Program-made: the position numbers and the translations under genes
Shown: piece after piece, positions 25,405 to 34,211 of the stretch
Numbering within the stretch: position 1 is the stretch's first letter
Layout of the letters: every line of letters starts with the position of its first letter
Assembly (NCBI GenBank): GCA_021817245.1
Contig: JAKAVQ010000002.1
Coordinates: forward strand, 181,657-245,656
Source of the DNA: Thermoplasmata archaeon
GTDB lineage: Archaea; Thermoplasmatota; Thermoplasmata; Lutacidiplasmatales; UBA184
Reading direction: 5' to 3'
DNA length: 64,000 nt
Notes under the pieces: generated by a model
Told to the model about the DNA's origin: nothing
Databases searched by the model: none
What the model saw: only the letters and a program-made list of their open reading frames with translations

Positions 25405-26097
25405 TCACCCGAGCAGCCGCTCGACCACGGTCCACCGGGTCGGGTCGAGGGTCTGCCTCGCGATGCGCACGGCGTCCTCGAACCGGTTCGGAGGCGGGTC
25501 GAGCCTCAGGCCGGAGAGGAGAACCTGGATCTCGTTCGCGTTCAGGGCGGGCAACGTCCAGCGCATCCACTCCTCGTAGCGCGGGAGGGGGATCTGGTTG
25601 TAGAACCGGGCCCGCAAGGAGCGCAACTCCTCGTCGGTGAACCGCTCCCACATGATCGGGACGAGCGTCGCCTCCTCGTTGTTCAAGTGCGCGAGGTAGT
25701 ACGCGAAGAGGTCGTTCGCCTCGAGGGTCAGCCGGTCCCCGACCTCGATCCTTCGAGCGGGGGGCGTCAGCGAGAGCAGTTCGTCGCACGTCTTCGCTAC
25801 CCCGTGCACCCGGCGCGCGATCTCGTGGTGCTCCGCCATCATCAACCCGACAAGGTCGGGGTCGAACGGGCGGACCGCCCCGAAGAAGTCCCGCTCCTCG
25901 TGCACGGAGTGGGCTTGGAGGAGGCAGAGGATGCAGTTGGAGACCGAGCCGGTGAGGTCGTGCTTGAGCTGGGCGGCGACGTCGTTGGACTCCTCAAGGT
26001 CCGTGAAATCAGCGATCCCGAGTCGCAGGCCGAGTTCGTAGATCATCGAGCGGATGCCCTTGTGGATGGGGCGGAACAGGTTCTCTCGAGTCGTCAA
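25405..26097 (-). CDS. hemerythrin HHE-domain-like protein
   Basis: An all-helical protein of about 230 residues with His and Glu at helix positions expected for a hemerythrin-like di-metal site: LQAHSVHEERDFF, MMAEHHEIARRVHG and AYYLAHLNNEEATLVPIMWE. HHE proteins bind di-iron and sense or store oxygen, NO or iron. The start is uncertain. TTG at 26097 is favoured because a minus-strand CTTATC-type box (about 26134-26139) lies ~40 nt upstream; ATG at 26046 and the frame-open start at 26151 are alternatives. It stands alone. Confidence 0.75.
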   Translation of the reverse strand: MTTRENLFRPIHKGIRSMIYELGLRLGIADFTDLEESNDVAAQLKHDLTGSVSNCILCLLQAHSVHEERDFFGAVRPFDPDLVGLMMAEHHEIARRVHGVAKTCDELLSLTPPARRIEVGDRLTLEANDLFAYYLAHLNNEEATLVPIMWERFTDEELRSLRARFYNQIPLPRYEEWMRWTLPALNANEIQVLLSGLRLDPPPNRFEDAVRIARQTLDPTRWTVVERLLG

Positions 26098-26277
26098 GGG
26101 TTGACTCCGGCGCGGGCCAATCCCGGCACCGAACTTATCGATTCCTCCCAAGCCGCGTCCGGACGGGGCGACTTACGGCTCGTCCGGGCCGAACGAGAGG
26201 GATCGGGCGTTCGCGCCGGCCCCCCCGAACTCGGGACCGGGCGTTGCGACGAGGTTCGTTACCAAATACAGTAACCC

Positions 26278-26283
26278 TTTAAT
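26278..26283 (+). promoter_or_regulatory. TATA box of the 26306 gene
   Basis: TTTAAT centred 25.5 nt before the ATG at 26306, giving a leaderless transcript. Confidence 0.55.
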
Positions 26284-26305
26284 CTCGGCGAGCCGTGGAG
26301 CGGGC

Positions 26306-26641
26306 ATGTTCAGCCCCCGCGAGCGAGAGTACCTGCGCCTCCTGGCCGAGCCCCCGGTTCGGGGCTTAGAGCTCGGCCTCGCCTTCCCGAACCCCGTCTA
26401 TCGTCGCAAGCTCTCGTGGGGGATCCGCCGCAAGGTCGTCGAGGCCCTTCCCGACTGGGAGCTGTACGCCGCCGCCGCCGAGCGTAGCGCGCGGATCCGC
26501 GTCGTCGTCCCCCCTTCGGGTCCCGAGACCGTCCCGGTCTACACCGATCCGTTCATCTCGGTGGTCCGCGCGATGAGGTCGGCCCTCGGGCGGAAACCGA
26601 CCGCCCCTTCTTCGCCGCCCGGTCCCCGGGACGAGGTGTGA
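26306..26641 (+). CDS. hypothetical protein with winged-helix-like N-terminus
   Basis: A 111-residue basic protein: MFSPREREYLRLLAEPPVRG, then NPVYRRKLSWGIRRKVVEAL, DWELYAAA and a Ser/Pro-rich tail. The pattern of an acidic opening helix followed by a basic RRKLSWGIRRKV helix hints at nucleic-acid binding, but no domain is recognised. It is clearly expressed from a TATA box 25 nt upstream. It overlaps the next gene (GTGTGA), so they form a two-gene operon. Confidence 0.65.
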   Translation: MFSPREREYLRLLAEPPVRGLELGLAFPNPVYRRKLSWGIRRKVVEALPDWELYAAAAERSARIRVVVPPSGPETVPVYTDPFISVVRAMRSALGRKPTAPSSPPGPRDEV

Positions 26642-26943
26642 CGATGGCGCTCTGGCTCTCGCTCGTGACGGTGCCGGTGGTCCTCGTGATCGTCCTGGTC
26701 CTGATCTATGCCTGGACCCGGAAGCTGAATCGGCGCTCGGGACGGACGGGCGTGGTGCAGCGCTCCCGGCTGCACTGCCCGAAGTGCGACCAGACGTTCG
26801 ATTACGAGTGGGTTCCCCTCGCGGCGGCGACAGCCTTCCGGCTGGGATCGTCCCGTTACATGGCGTGCCCGCTCTGCCACCGCTGGTCGACGTTCGACGT
26901 CGCCGGGACGGTCATCCCCGAGCCGGCCCTGCCGGCTCGCTGA
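26638..26943 (+). CDS. membrane-anchored zinc-ribbon protein
   Basis: 101 residues. One N-terminal TM helix (about 5-27, LSLVTVPVVLVIVLVLIYAW) is followed by basic residues and a cytoplasmic zinc ribbon with CPKC and CPLC knuckles 32 residues apart. The function is unknown; similar one-TM zinc ribbons are common in Thermoplasmata and related archaea. GTG 26638 overlaps the stop of the 26306 gene; ATG 26644 is the alternative start two codons later. Confidence 0.65.
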   Translation: MTMALWLSLVTVPVVLVIVLVLIYAWTRKLNRRSGRTGVVQRSRLHCPKCDQTFDYEWVPLAAATAFRLGSSRYMACPLCHRWSTFDVAGTVIPEPALPAR

Positions 26944-27212
26944 CCACCGGCACCCCCCCCTCTTGCGGAGGGTATCCGGGCGCCCGGAGACCCCCCCGAG
27001 CGCGCGGGGCGGGTCGCCCCCAAAGGCTCCATGAGCCGCTGTGGCACGGGGGAGCCGTGACCGAACCGACCCGCTCTGCCGTTTCGGTGTCCCTCGTTTG
27101 GGGGGGTCGCTCTCGACCGGGAGGCTGGTTACCCCGCGTTCCCGAGCGCCCTCCTCCTTTTGTAGTCGACCTTGGTCGATAGGGGTAAGGACCATGGTCT
27201 GGGAGGGAGAGC

Positions 27213-27461
27213 ATGCTGGCGGATCCGATTGCCCGAGCTTACCGCACGGCCGGCTCGCTCCCCGGTGGGGTCGCTGTTAGGGAGTTCGCGGCTCGCGAGT
27301 TCCCGAACGAGGACCCCGCCTGGATCGCGTCCCAGGTCCGTCGTACAGCTACCCCGTGGGTAGGCGGTCGCGCGAGCTGGGGACGATTCCGGCGGTGGTT
27401 GGGCACCCCCGGGGAGACCGAGCCGGCCTCGGAGGCCACGGCCGAGCCCGTCCCCGCGTGA
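27213..27461 (+). CDS. small hypothetical protein
   Basis: 82 residues (MLADPIARAYRTAGSLPGGV, then AREFAAREFPNEDPAWIASQ, ending in a Glu/Ala/Pro tail). No domain is recognised. A strong Shine-Dalgarno GGGAGGGAG lies 5 nt before the ATG at 27213. The flanking DNA on both sides (26944-27212 and 27462-27658) shows no gene. Confidence 0.4.
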   Translation: MLADPIARAYRTAGSLPGGVAVREFAAREFPNEDPAWIASQVRRTATPWVGGRASWGRFRRWLGTPGETEPASEATAEPVPA

Positions 27462-27658
27462 GCGGGGGCGTTCGGCGTCCGGCCGCGGGGAGAAGCCGCA
27501 CCCGCGGACCGGACGAACCTTTTCCAAGCACCGGCGGCCCCACGGGGGCCGCGGTTCGAACCTTTCCAACGTCGGCGCTCCCCCGGGCCCCTGGGTCTCG
27601 CGGTCGATCGTGGACCCGGCCCCGGCCGGGAACGGCCCCCGACCCGGTCCGAGGAGGT

Positions 27659-29026
27659 CTAGACCGATTCCTCGATCTCGCCGGCCTGGGGGGTCCCCGC
27701 GAGTCGGTCGGCCACGGTGCCGAGGATCTCGAGGTGGCGGTCGACGTCGGCGTCGGTATGCTGGACCGAGATCGTCCACTGCTCGTCCGGTCCCGTGCCC
27801 GACGGGATGAGACCCTTGTTGAGGCAGAGATAGTAGTAGAGCATCGAACGGTCGCCGTCGACCCGAAGGAAATCACGCCAGTTCTTCACCGGGTGGTCCG
27901 AGAAGAACGTGGTGCCCGAGACCCCGTCGGCAGAGACGTAGGCGGTCACGCCCGCGTCGTCGAAGACCTCCGCGTACCCTTTCGCGAGCCGGGAGTTGAG
28001 GCGGGCGGAGCGCTCGAGCCCCTCCTCCGTGAGGATCTCGTCGAGCGAGGCGAGACAGGCGGCCATCGCGAGGGGGTTCGAATTGTACGTCCCCGCATGG
28101 GCGACCTTGCGCGGGCCGACCTCGTCGAGGATGCCGGGGCCCGCGGCGATCGCCGACATCGGCACGCCGCAGGCGATCGACTTCCCGAGCGTGATAATGT
28201 CCGGTCGGACCCCGACGCGGCCCGCGCCCCCGTGAGGGTACTTCGCGCCGGTCTTGATCTCGTCGAGGAGGAGGAGGGCCCCGAGCTCGTCCGCGAGCTC
28301 GCGGAGGCCCGGGAAGAACCCGTCCTCGGGCAGGATGAACCCCATGTTCATCGGGATCGGTTCCGCGATGATCGCCGCCAGGTCGTCGCGGTGCTCGAGC
28401 GCGATCTTCCGGGTGGCGGCGAGGTCGTTGAACGGGGCGACGAGCGTTCGCTCCGACACTTCGGAGAGGATCCCGGGCGAGGCCGGGGCGGACTTGGGGT
28501 GGTCGTGCGGCCCCGCGACCTGGAGCCGCGGCTTGACGCCGACGAGGAGGGTGTCGTGCGAACCGTGGTACGAGCCTTCGAACTTGAGCACGTAGCGCTT
28601 CTTCGTGTGCGCGCGGGCGAAGCGGATCGCGTGGTGCGTCGCCTCGAGGCCGGTGGTGCTGAACCGTACCTTCGTCATCCGGTAGCGGCGGCAGATCCGC
28701 TCGGCGACCTCGGGCGTCCGCTCCCACTCGTAGCCGTACACGCTCCCCTCGCCCAGCTGGCGGGAGAGCGCCTCGACCAGCTTCGGGTGCGCGTGCCCGC
28801 TCTGCAGCGAGCCGAATCCCATGTTGAAGTCGAGGTAGTCGTTCCCGTCGGCGTCCCAGAGGGTGACCCCCTTCGCGCGGCTAACGTAGAACGGGTAGGG
28901 GTCGAGGAACCGGTAGTTCGAGTGCACCCCCAGCGGGCTCCACTTCTCGGCGCGCTCCCAGAGCTCCTTCGAGCGGGGGGTCCGGCGCCGGTACTCGTCG
29001 TAGGCCGCCTCGAACCTCGGGTCCAT
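27659..29026 (-). CDS. class III aminotransferase (GSA aminomutase-like)
   Basis: 455 residues of PLP fold type I. The motifs are STTGLEATHHAIRFARA (phosphate binding), EGSYHGSHD, LLLDEIKTG (Asp to the pyridine N) and LGKSIACGVP with the PLP lysine. The overall layout resembles glutamate-1-semialdehyde aminomutase and related omega-aminotransferases. ATG at 29026 is chosen for its GGAGGAG ribosome site; a GTG at 29062 is in frame. It is transcribed away from the mmsA-like gene. In this context it more likely acts on a beta- or gamma-amino acid than in heme synthesis. The substrate is inferred. Confidence 0.85.
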   Translation of the reverse strand: MDPRFEAAYDEYRRRTPRSKELWERAEKWSPLGVHSNYRFLDPYPFYVSRAKGVTLWDADGNDYLDFNMGFGSLQSGHAHPKLVEALSRQLGEGSVYGYEWERTPEVAERICRRYRMTKVRFSTTGLEATHHAIRFARAHTKKRYVLKFEGSYHGSHDTLLVGVKPRLQVAGPHDHPKSAPASPGILSEVSERTLVAPFNDLAATRKIALEHRDDLAAIIAEPIPMNMGFILPEDGFFPGLRELADELGALLLLDEIKTGAKYPHGGAGRVGVRPDIITLGKSIACGVPMSAIAAGPGILDEVGPRKVAHAGTYNSNPLAMAACLASLDEILTEEGLERSARLNSRLAKGYAEVFDDAGVTAYVSADGVSGTTFFSDHPVKNWRDFLRVDGDRSMLYYYLCLNKGLIPSGTGPDEQWTISVQHTDADVDRHLEILGTVADRLAGTPQAGEIEESV

Positions 29027-29186
29027 AGCCCTCTCCTCCGACCGTCGGCGGGTCGAACCCACCGGCGCGGCTCGGAGCGGGGTCCCCTACAAAAGGGCAT
29101 GCGGGGCGGGGGAAAATCGACAATCGCCGAACCCCGGACCCGAGAGGGTCAAGACCTCCGACGCCTCGGGCGGGGAAGGTTCGTCC

Positions 29187-30635
29187 ATGTCCGAAGCGGA
29201 AACGGTCGAGAACTACGTCGCCGGCGCCTGGGTGCGACCGACCGGGCTGGGGACGCTCGACGTCCCGGACCCCTCGACGGGCGCCGTGATCGCCCGGGTA
29301 CCCCGGTCGGACGCCCGGGCGGTCGACACCGCGGTCCGGGCGGCGCGGGCGGCGTTCCTCAGCTGGCGGGACGTGCCGGTCGCGGAACGGGCGCGCAAGG
29401 TCCTCGCGCTGAGGAACCTCCTCGAGGCCCACGCGGACGAGCTCGCCCGCACCGTCGTCCGCGAGAACGGCAAGACGATCGACGAGGCCCGGGGTTCGGT
29501 CCGCCGCGGGATCGAGGCGACGGAGTTCGCCGCGAGCGCCCCCACGACGATGCAGGGGGCCTTCCTCGAGGACGTCTCTCCGGGCGTCGACACGACGCTC
29601 GTCCGCCAGCCCCTCGGGGTCGTCGTCGGCATCACCCCGTTCAACTTCCCGGTGATGATCCCGCTCTGGATGGTCCCGCTCGCGCTCGTCTGCGGCAACT
29701 CGGTCGTCCTGAAGCCTTCCGAGCGGGTACCGCTCTCGGCCGTGCGCCTCGCCCGGTGGATCGACGAGGCCGGCTTTCCGGCCGGGACGTTCAACCTCGT
29801 CCACGGGGACGCCCCGGCGGTCGACGCGCTCCTGGTCCATCCCGGGGTCGACGCGGTCTCGTTCGTCGGCTCGGCGCCGACCGCCCGCCACATCTACACG
29901 ACCGCGGCGGCGCATGGCAAGCGCGTCCAGGCGCTCGCCGGCGCGAAGAACCATCTCGTCGTGATGCCCGACGCCGACCTCGAGCGCTCGGTGCCGGCGA
30001 TCGTGTCGAGCGCGTTCGGCCAGTCGGGCGAGCGGTGCCTCGCGGCGAGCGTGGTCGTCGCGGTCGAACCCGGCGCGGACCGTCTCGTCGAACGGCTCGC
30101 GAAGGCCGTCGAGGCTCTCACGACCGGTCCGGCCGACGACCCCGCGACGCACGTCGGGCCCGTGATCCGCCCGGACCACCGCGACCGGGTCCTGGCGTGG
30201 ATCCGCGACGGCGAGGCGGGCGGCGCCCGCGTCGTCGCGCGGGGCCGGGTCCCCGAGGGCTCCGACGGGTACTACGTGCCACCGGTGCTGTTCGATGGGG
30301 TACGGCCCGAGATGGCGATCGCCCAGGAGGAGGTCTTCGGCCCGGTGCTCTCGGTCGTGCGCGTCGCCTCGCTCGCCGAGGGGATCGAGGTCGCCAACCG
30401 GTCGAGGTTCGGCAACGCCGCGGCGATCTTCACGCGCGACGGCCGGGCCGCGCGGGTGTTCACGCACCAAATCGAGGCCGGCATGATCGGCGTCAACATC
30501 GGCGTCCCGGCGCCCGCCGCGTACTTCCCGTTCGTCGGGTGGAAGGGGTCGTTCTACGGCGACCTCCACGCGACCGGCCGGGACGCGATCGACTTCTACA
30601 CCCGCAAGAAGGTCATCACGAGCCGCTGGTTCTAG
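29187..30635 (+). CDS. mmsA: methylmalonate-semialdehyde dehydrogenase (CoA-acylating)
   Basis: A 482-residue aldehyde dehydrogenase with features of the CoA-acylating MMSDH subgroup. GAKNH (about 252) replaces the usual catalytic-Glu motif. The nucleophile is Cys284 in SGERCLAA. FNFPVMIPLWMVP and the C-terminal YFPFVGWKGSFYGDLHATG and FYTRKKVITSRW are diagnostic. It oxidises malonate or methylmalonate semialdehyde to acetyl-CoA or propionyl-CoA, with NADH and CO2. It would complete beta-alanine or valine-type degradation after the neighbouring aminotransferases. The 3' end overlaps the convergent MFS gene by 20 bp. Confidence 0.93.
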   Translation: MSEAETVENYVAGAWVRPTGLGTLDVPDPSTGAVIARVPRSDARAVDTAVRAARAAFLSWRDVPVAERARKVLALRNLLEAHADELARTVVRENGKTIDEARGSVRRGIEATEFAASAPTTMQGAFLEDVSPGVDTTLVRQPLGVVVGITPFNFPVMIPLWMVPLALVCGNSVVLKPSERVPLSAVRLARWIDEAGFPAGTFNLVHGDAPAVDALLVHPGVDAVSFVGSAPTARHIYTTAAAHGKRVQALAGAKNHLVVMPDADLERSVPAIVSSAFGQSGERCLAASVVVAVEPGADRLVERLAKAVEALTTGPADDPATHVGPVIRPDHRDRVLAWIRDGEAGGARVVARGRVPEGSDGYYVPPVLFDGVRPEMAIAQEEVFGPVLSVVRVASLAEGIEVANRSRFGNAAAIFTRDGRAARVFTHQIEAGMIGVNIGVPAPAAYFPFVGWKGSFYGDLHATGRDAIDFYTRKKVITSRWF

Positions 30636-31857
30636 GCCCCGGGCGCGCGGGAGGAAGCCGCCGCACCACCGGGACCCAGAGGAGCGCGGCCCCGACCGCG
30701 CCGACGGCGCTCAGCCCGAACATCGGGACGATGCCGACCCCGAGGCTGAGGACCACCCCGGCGACGACGGCCCCCGCGAGGCCGCCGAAGTTGAACGCGG
30801 CGGTCATGAGCCCGACGGCCCGCCCACGCTCCTCGGGAGCGCTCGCGTCCGTCGCCTCGCGGACCCCGGCGACCGTGAAGAAGACGGCGACCGGGACGAC
30901 CCAGACCCCGAACGTCACGGCGTAGTTCGGCACGGCGAAGAGCGAGACCCAGATCGCGGCGTACGCGCTCGCCGAGAGGACGAGCACCCACCGGCGGCTC
31001 GTCACCGGCTCGGCGAGGCGCCCCGAGAGGGGGGCGGCCGCCAGGTTGAAGAGCGACGAGACCGCGAGCCAGACGGCGAGCTGCTGGTCCTCGTTGAACG
31101 GAACGCCGAAGAACCCCTGCCGGGCGAGCGTCGCGGCGAGGTAGACGGGGACCGCGCTCACCGCCATGTACCGGAACGTCGCGACGGCGGTCGTCGCGCC
31201 GGCGAGCTCGACGACCTCGCGGCGGAGACGCGACCGAGCCCCCGCCGGGCCCCTCGGGACGGGCCGGTGCGGAAGGTCCCCCGCGAGCGCGTAGGCGACC
31301 GCGGCGAGGGCGGTGAGCGCCGCGAGAAACCCGACGAGCGACCAGCCTCCGGCCGAATCGAAGCGGAACGTCGGGCCCGAGAGGAGCGGGACGCTCGCGA
31401 TCACGCCGAGGAGCATCCCGCCGCTCGACGCGAACTGGAGCCACCCGAGTCGCGATCCCGCGCTCCGGCCCGCCTCCTCGGTCGCGAGGGTCGTCGCGAG
31501 GACGACCGACCCGAAGAGCGCGCTCTGGAGCACGCGGAGCCCGAAGAGCTCGACCGCTCCGCCGAGCGGCAGGAGGAGGAAGATCGGGGCCTGGAGCGCC
31601 GTCGCGACGACGAGGAGCCCGCGACGGCCCCCCCGGCGGTCGGAAAGCCACCCCCATCCGTACGACGCGAGGGTCTGGCTCGCGAGCGGTGCCCCGAGGA
31701 CGAGCGTCGCGAGCAGCGGGCCTCCGCCGAGCTCGAGCTCGACGAACGGGAGGACCGCGAGGAGCACCCCGTAGCTCGCGTACGCGAGCCAGGTGCCCGC
31801 GGCGACCCGGGCGAACGAGAACGGGGCGTGGGCGGGTCCCCCGCCGGCCCCCGGCAC
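30616..31857 (-). CDS. MFS transporter
   Basis: A 413-residue protein with 12 predicted TM helices and the MFS loop 2-3 motif GWLSDRRGGRRG. A long basic central cytoplasmic loop lies around 200-215. Substrate unknown. GTG at 31857 is 10 nt after the stop of the aminotransferase at 31868, so the two are probably co-transcribed. It may carry the amine or amino acid substrate or product of that enzyme. Confidence 0.88.
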   Translation of the reverse strand: MPGAGGGPAHAPFSFARVAAGTWLAYASYGVLLAVLPFVELELGGGPLLATLVLGAPLASQTLASYGWGWLSDRRGGRRGLLVVATALQAPIFLLLPLGGAVELFGLRVLQSALFGSVVLATTLATEEAGRSAGSRLGWLQFASSGGMLLGVIASVPLLSGPTFRFDSAGGWSLVGFLAALTALAAVAYALAGDLPHRPVPRGPAGARSRLRREVVELAGATTAVATFRYMAVSAVPVYLAATLARQGFFGVPFNEDQQLAVWLAVSSLFNLAAAPLSGRLAEPVTSRRWVLVLSASAYAAIWVSLFAVPNYAVTFGVWVVPVAVFFTVAGVREATDASAPEERGRAVGLMTAAFNFGGLAGAVVAGVVLSLGVGIVPMFGLSAVGAVGAALLWVPVVRRLPPARPGPRTSGS

Positions 31858-31867
31858 GCGAGGTCCC

Positions 31868-33205
31868 TTACGCGGCGACGACCTTCTGGTCGGCGACCAC
31901 GAGCGATCGGTCGAGGACGTCGAGCGCGCGGTCGAGCTCCTCGCGGGTCACGATGAGGGGCGGCGCGATCACGAGGTGGGAGACCCAGCCGACGCAGAAG
32001 ACCCCCTCCTTCATCATCGCCGCCGTCACCTGCTCGACGACCAGGGGGCGGCCCGCGAGCTTGTCGTCCTCGGTGTTGAACGGCTCGCGCGTCGCCCGGT
32101 TCTTCACGAGCTCGACGGCCGCGAAAAGGCCGAGGCCCCGCACCTCGCCGACGGACGGGTGCGCGTCGCGGATCTCCCCGAGGCGACGGAGGAGGTACTC
32201 CCCGTCGCGGCGCGACTTCTCGAGGAGGCCGAGTCGGCGGTACTCGCCGATCGCGGCGACCGCGGGCGCGAGGGTCAGCGGATGTGCTTCGTAGGTGTGG
32301 CCGTGGGGGAAGTAGCGGTCGCGGAAGGCGTCGTGGACCTCGGCGGTCGTCGCCGTGAGCCCGAGCGGCACCTGGGCGCCGGTGATCCCCTTCGCCGTCG
32401 TGAGGAGGTCCGGCCGCACGCCCCAGTGGTCGACCGCGAACCATTCGCCGACACGGCCCCAGGCGCTCATCACCTCGTCCGCGATCAGGAGCACGCCGTG
32501 CTTCTTCGTGATCTCGCGCAGGCGCGGGAGGTACTCCGGGACCGGCACGAGCACGCCGTTGGTCCCGACGACCGGCTCGACGATCATCGCCGCGACGTCG
32601 CCCTCGCGCTCGAGCTGGTAGTCGACGTACTCGGCGCAGGCGACACCGCACTCGGGGTACGTCCGCCCGAACGGGCAGCGGTAGCAGTAGCAGTCCGGGG
32701 CGAAGACGGTCCCCGGGACCTTCTCGAGCGGCTCGATCGCGCGACGCCGGAACTCGCCCGTCACGCTGATCGACGCCGCGGTCGAGCCGTGGTACGACCG
32801 GTACCGCGCGACGACCTTCGTCCGCCCCGTCACCGCGCGCGCGATCTTGAGCGCCGCCTCGTTCGCCTCCGTCCCCGAGGTGCTGAAGAAGAAGCGGGAG
32901 AGCCCCTTCGGAAGGACCTCGGTGAGGGCCGAACTCAGGCGGGCGCGGGCCTCGGTCGCGAACCCCGGGGCCGCGTAGGCGACCGAGCGCGCCTGTTCGG
33001 CGATCGCCTCGGCGACGGCGGCGTTGCCGTGGCCCAGGTTGGTCGCGATCAGCTGGGACGAGAGGTCGATGTACTCGCGGCCGGCCCCGTCCCAGAACTT
33101 CGACCCTTCGGCGCGCGCGAGGACGAGCGGGTCCCAGCCGCCCTGACGCCGCCAGGTGACGTAGTTCGTCTCGCGGACGATCCGGCGGATCTCCTCGGGG
33201 TCCAT
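31868..33205 (-). CDS. class III aminotransferase (taurine/beta-alanine:pyruvate-like)
   Basis: 445 residues. FFSTSGTEANEAALKIARAV, RYRSYHGSTAAS, LLIADEVMSAWGR and TTAKGITGAQVPLG (PLP Lys) are typical of omega-aminotransferases acting on taurine, beta-alanine or similar. A cysteine-rich insert (CYCYRCPFGRTYPECGVAC) is present, with a sequence pattern known in some archaeal and bacterial members of this group. ATG 33205 is 29 nt after a minus-strand TTTAT box. It is in an operon with the MFS carrier. The product malonate semialdehyde could feed the mmsA-like enzyme. Confidence 0.87.
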   Translation of the reverse strand: MDPEEIRRIVRETNYVTWRRQGGWDPLVLARAEGSKFWDGAGREYIDLSSQLIATNLGHGNAAVAEAIAEQARSVAYAAPGFATEARARLSSALTEVLPKGLSRFFFSTSGTEANEAALKIARAVTGRTKVVARYRSYHGSTAASISVTGEFRRRAIEPLEKVPGTVFAPDCYCYRCPFGRTYPECGVACAEYVDYQLEREGDVAAMIVEPVVGTNGVLVPVPEYLPRLREITKKHGVLLIADEVMSAWGRVGEWFAVDHWGVRPDLLTTAKGITGAQVPLGLTATTAEVHDAFRDRYFPHGHTYEAHPLTLAPAVAAIGEYRRLGLLEKSRRDGEYLLRRLGEIRDAHPSVGEVRGLGLFAAVELVKNRATREPFNTEDDKLAGRPLVVEQVTAAMMKEGVFCVGWVSHLVIAPPLIVTREELDRALDVLDRSLVVADQKVVAA

Positions 33206-33232
33206 CGCGCCCGTCCCCGACCTCGAGCCGGT

Positions 33233-34093
33233 TTATGAGGACCCGGTCCGGCGCGGGGCCGGCTCGGGCAGTCGGAACAGCCGACGGGCGTTCCCGCCCA
33301 GGATCGCGTCGAGGTCCTCGGCCGGGAGGTCGAGCCCCCGGACGAGGTCGACGGCGACGGTGAGCTCCTCGAGGGGCCAGTCGGAGCCGTAGAGGATCCG
33401 CTCGGGCGAGCCGACCGTCACGATCGCGTTGTACAGCCGCCGCCGGGCGCGCTCCACCATCCGAACGAAGTACGGGGCGGAGGGGTGGGCGAGCAGCCCG
33501 GAGGTGTCGGCGTGGACGTTCGGGTTCTTGTAGACGATCTCGGCCGCCTCCTCGACCCAGGGGTTCCCGAAGTGACAGAGGACGAACGAGAGGTCACGGT
33601 ACCGCCCCGCGACCTCGTCGACCTCGATCGGGCGGGCGTACTTGACGAGCCCGATCCCGTCGAGCGTGTCGCCCTGGTGGATCATCACCGGGAGGCGCCG
33701 GTGGCGGGCGTACTCGTAGACCGGATCGAGCCGGGGGTCGTGGGGGTAGAACGCCCGGTACCCCGGGTAGAGCTTGATCGCGACGAGGTCGGGTTCGTGT
33801 CCCCAGTTCGCGATCGTCTCGTGCACGACGGCCTCCCCGGCCGTCGGGTCGACGGTCGCGACCGGGTGCAGTCGGCCGCCGCTCGCCCCGGCCAGGGAGC
33901 GGCCCTCCGCGAGGCCCTCGGCCGAGCCCGGGGCCTCGAACAGCTGGAGGACGAGGCCGCGGTCGATCCCGGCCCGGTCCATCTCGGCGAGAAGGCCGGG
34001 GACCCCGTAGTCGAGGTCGGGACGGTACGCCGTCCGCGGAAGGTCCCGCCACCATCGGCTCAAGTGGAGGTGGACGTCGACCCATCCCGTCAC
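33233..34093 (-). CDS. amidohydrolase-related (ACMSD-like) metal hydrolase
   Basis: A 286-residue TIM-barrel protein of the amidohydrolase-2 group. Metal-site segments are VDVHLHLS (HxH), IHQGDTLDG, VLCHFGNPW and ILYGSDWPLEE (the last Asp). The group includes decarboxylases and lactone hydrolases such as ACMSD. GTG 34093 is supported by a TAAGC-type box 26 nt upstream. It ends 28 nt before the start of the next aminotransferase on the strand, overlapping that gene's TATA box. The substrate is unknown. Confidence 0.82.
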   Translation of the reverse strand: MTGWVDVHLHLSRWWRDLPRTAYRPDLDYGVPGLLAEMDRAGIDRGLVLQLFEAPGSAEGLAEGRSLAGASGGRLHPVATVDPTAGEAVVHETIANWGHEPDLVAIKLYPGYRAFYPHDPRLDPVYEYARHRRLPVMIHQGDTLDGIGLVKYARPIEVDEVAGRYRDLSFVLCHFGNPWVEEAAEIVYKNPNVHADTSGLLAHPSAPYFVRMVERARRRLYNAIVTVGSPERILYGSDWPLEELTVAVDLVRGLDLPAEDLDAILGGNARRLFRLPEPAPRRTGSS

Positions 34094-34211
34094 CGTTACC
34101 TTCTCCCTGCCGGAGGCTTAGACGGACGCCGCGGATAACGAATCCGCGGGAACCTCGGGCGCCCTCCGAGAGTTGATATGGCGCGGACCGCTACGTAGGT
34201 CCGGTGTTGCC

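Noticed and set aside
27356..30925. 1189-codon plus-strand open frame
   Set aside because: Antisense to the 27659 aminotransferase and out of frame with mmsA. The composition is shadow-like, while both real genes have full catalytic motifs.
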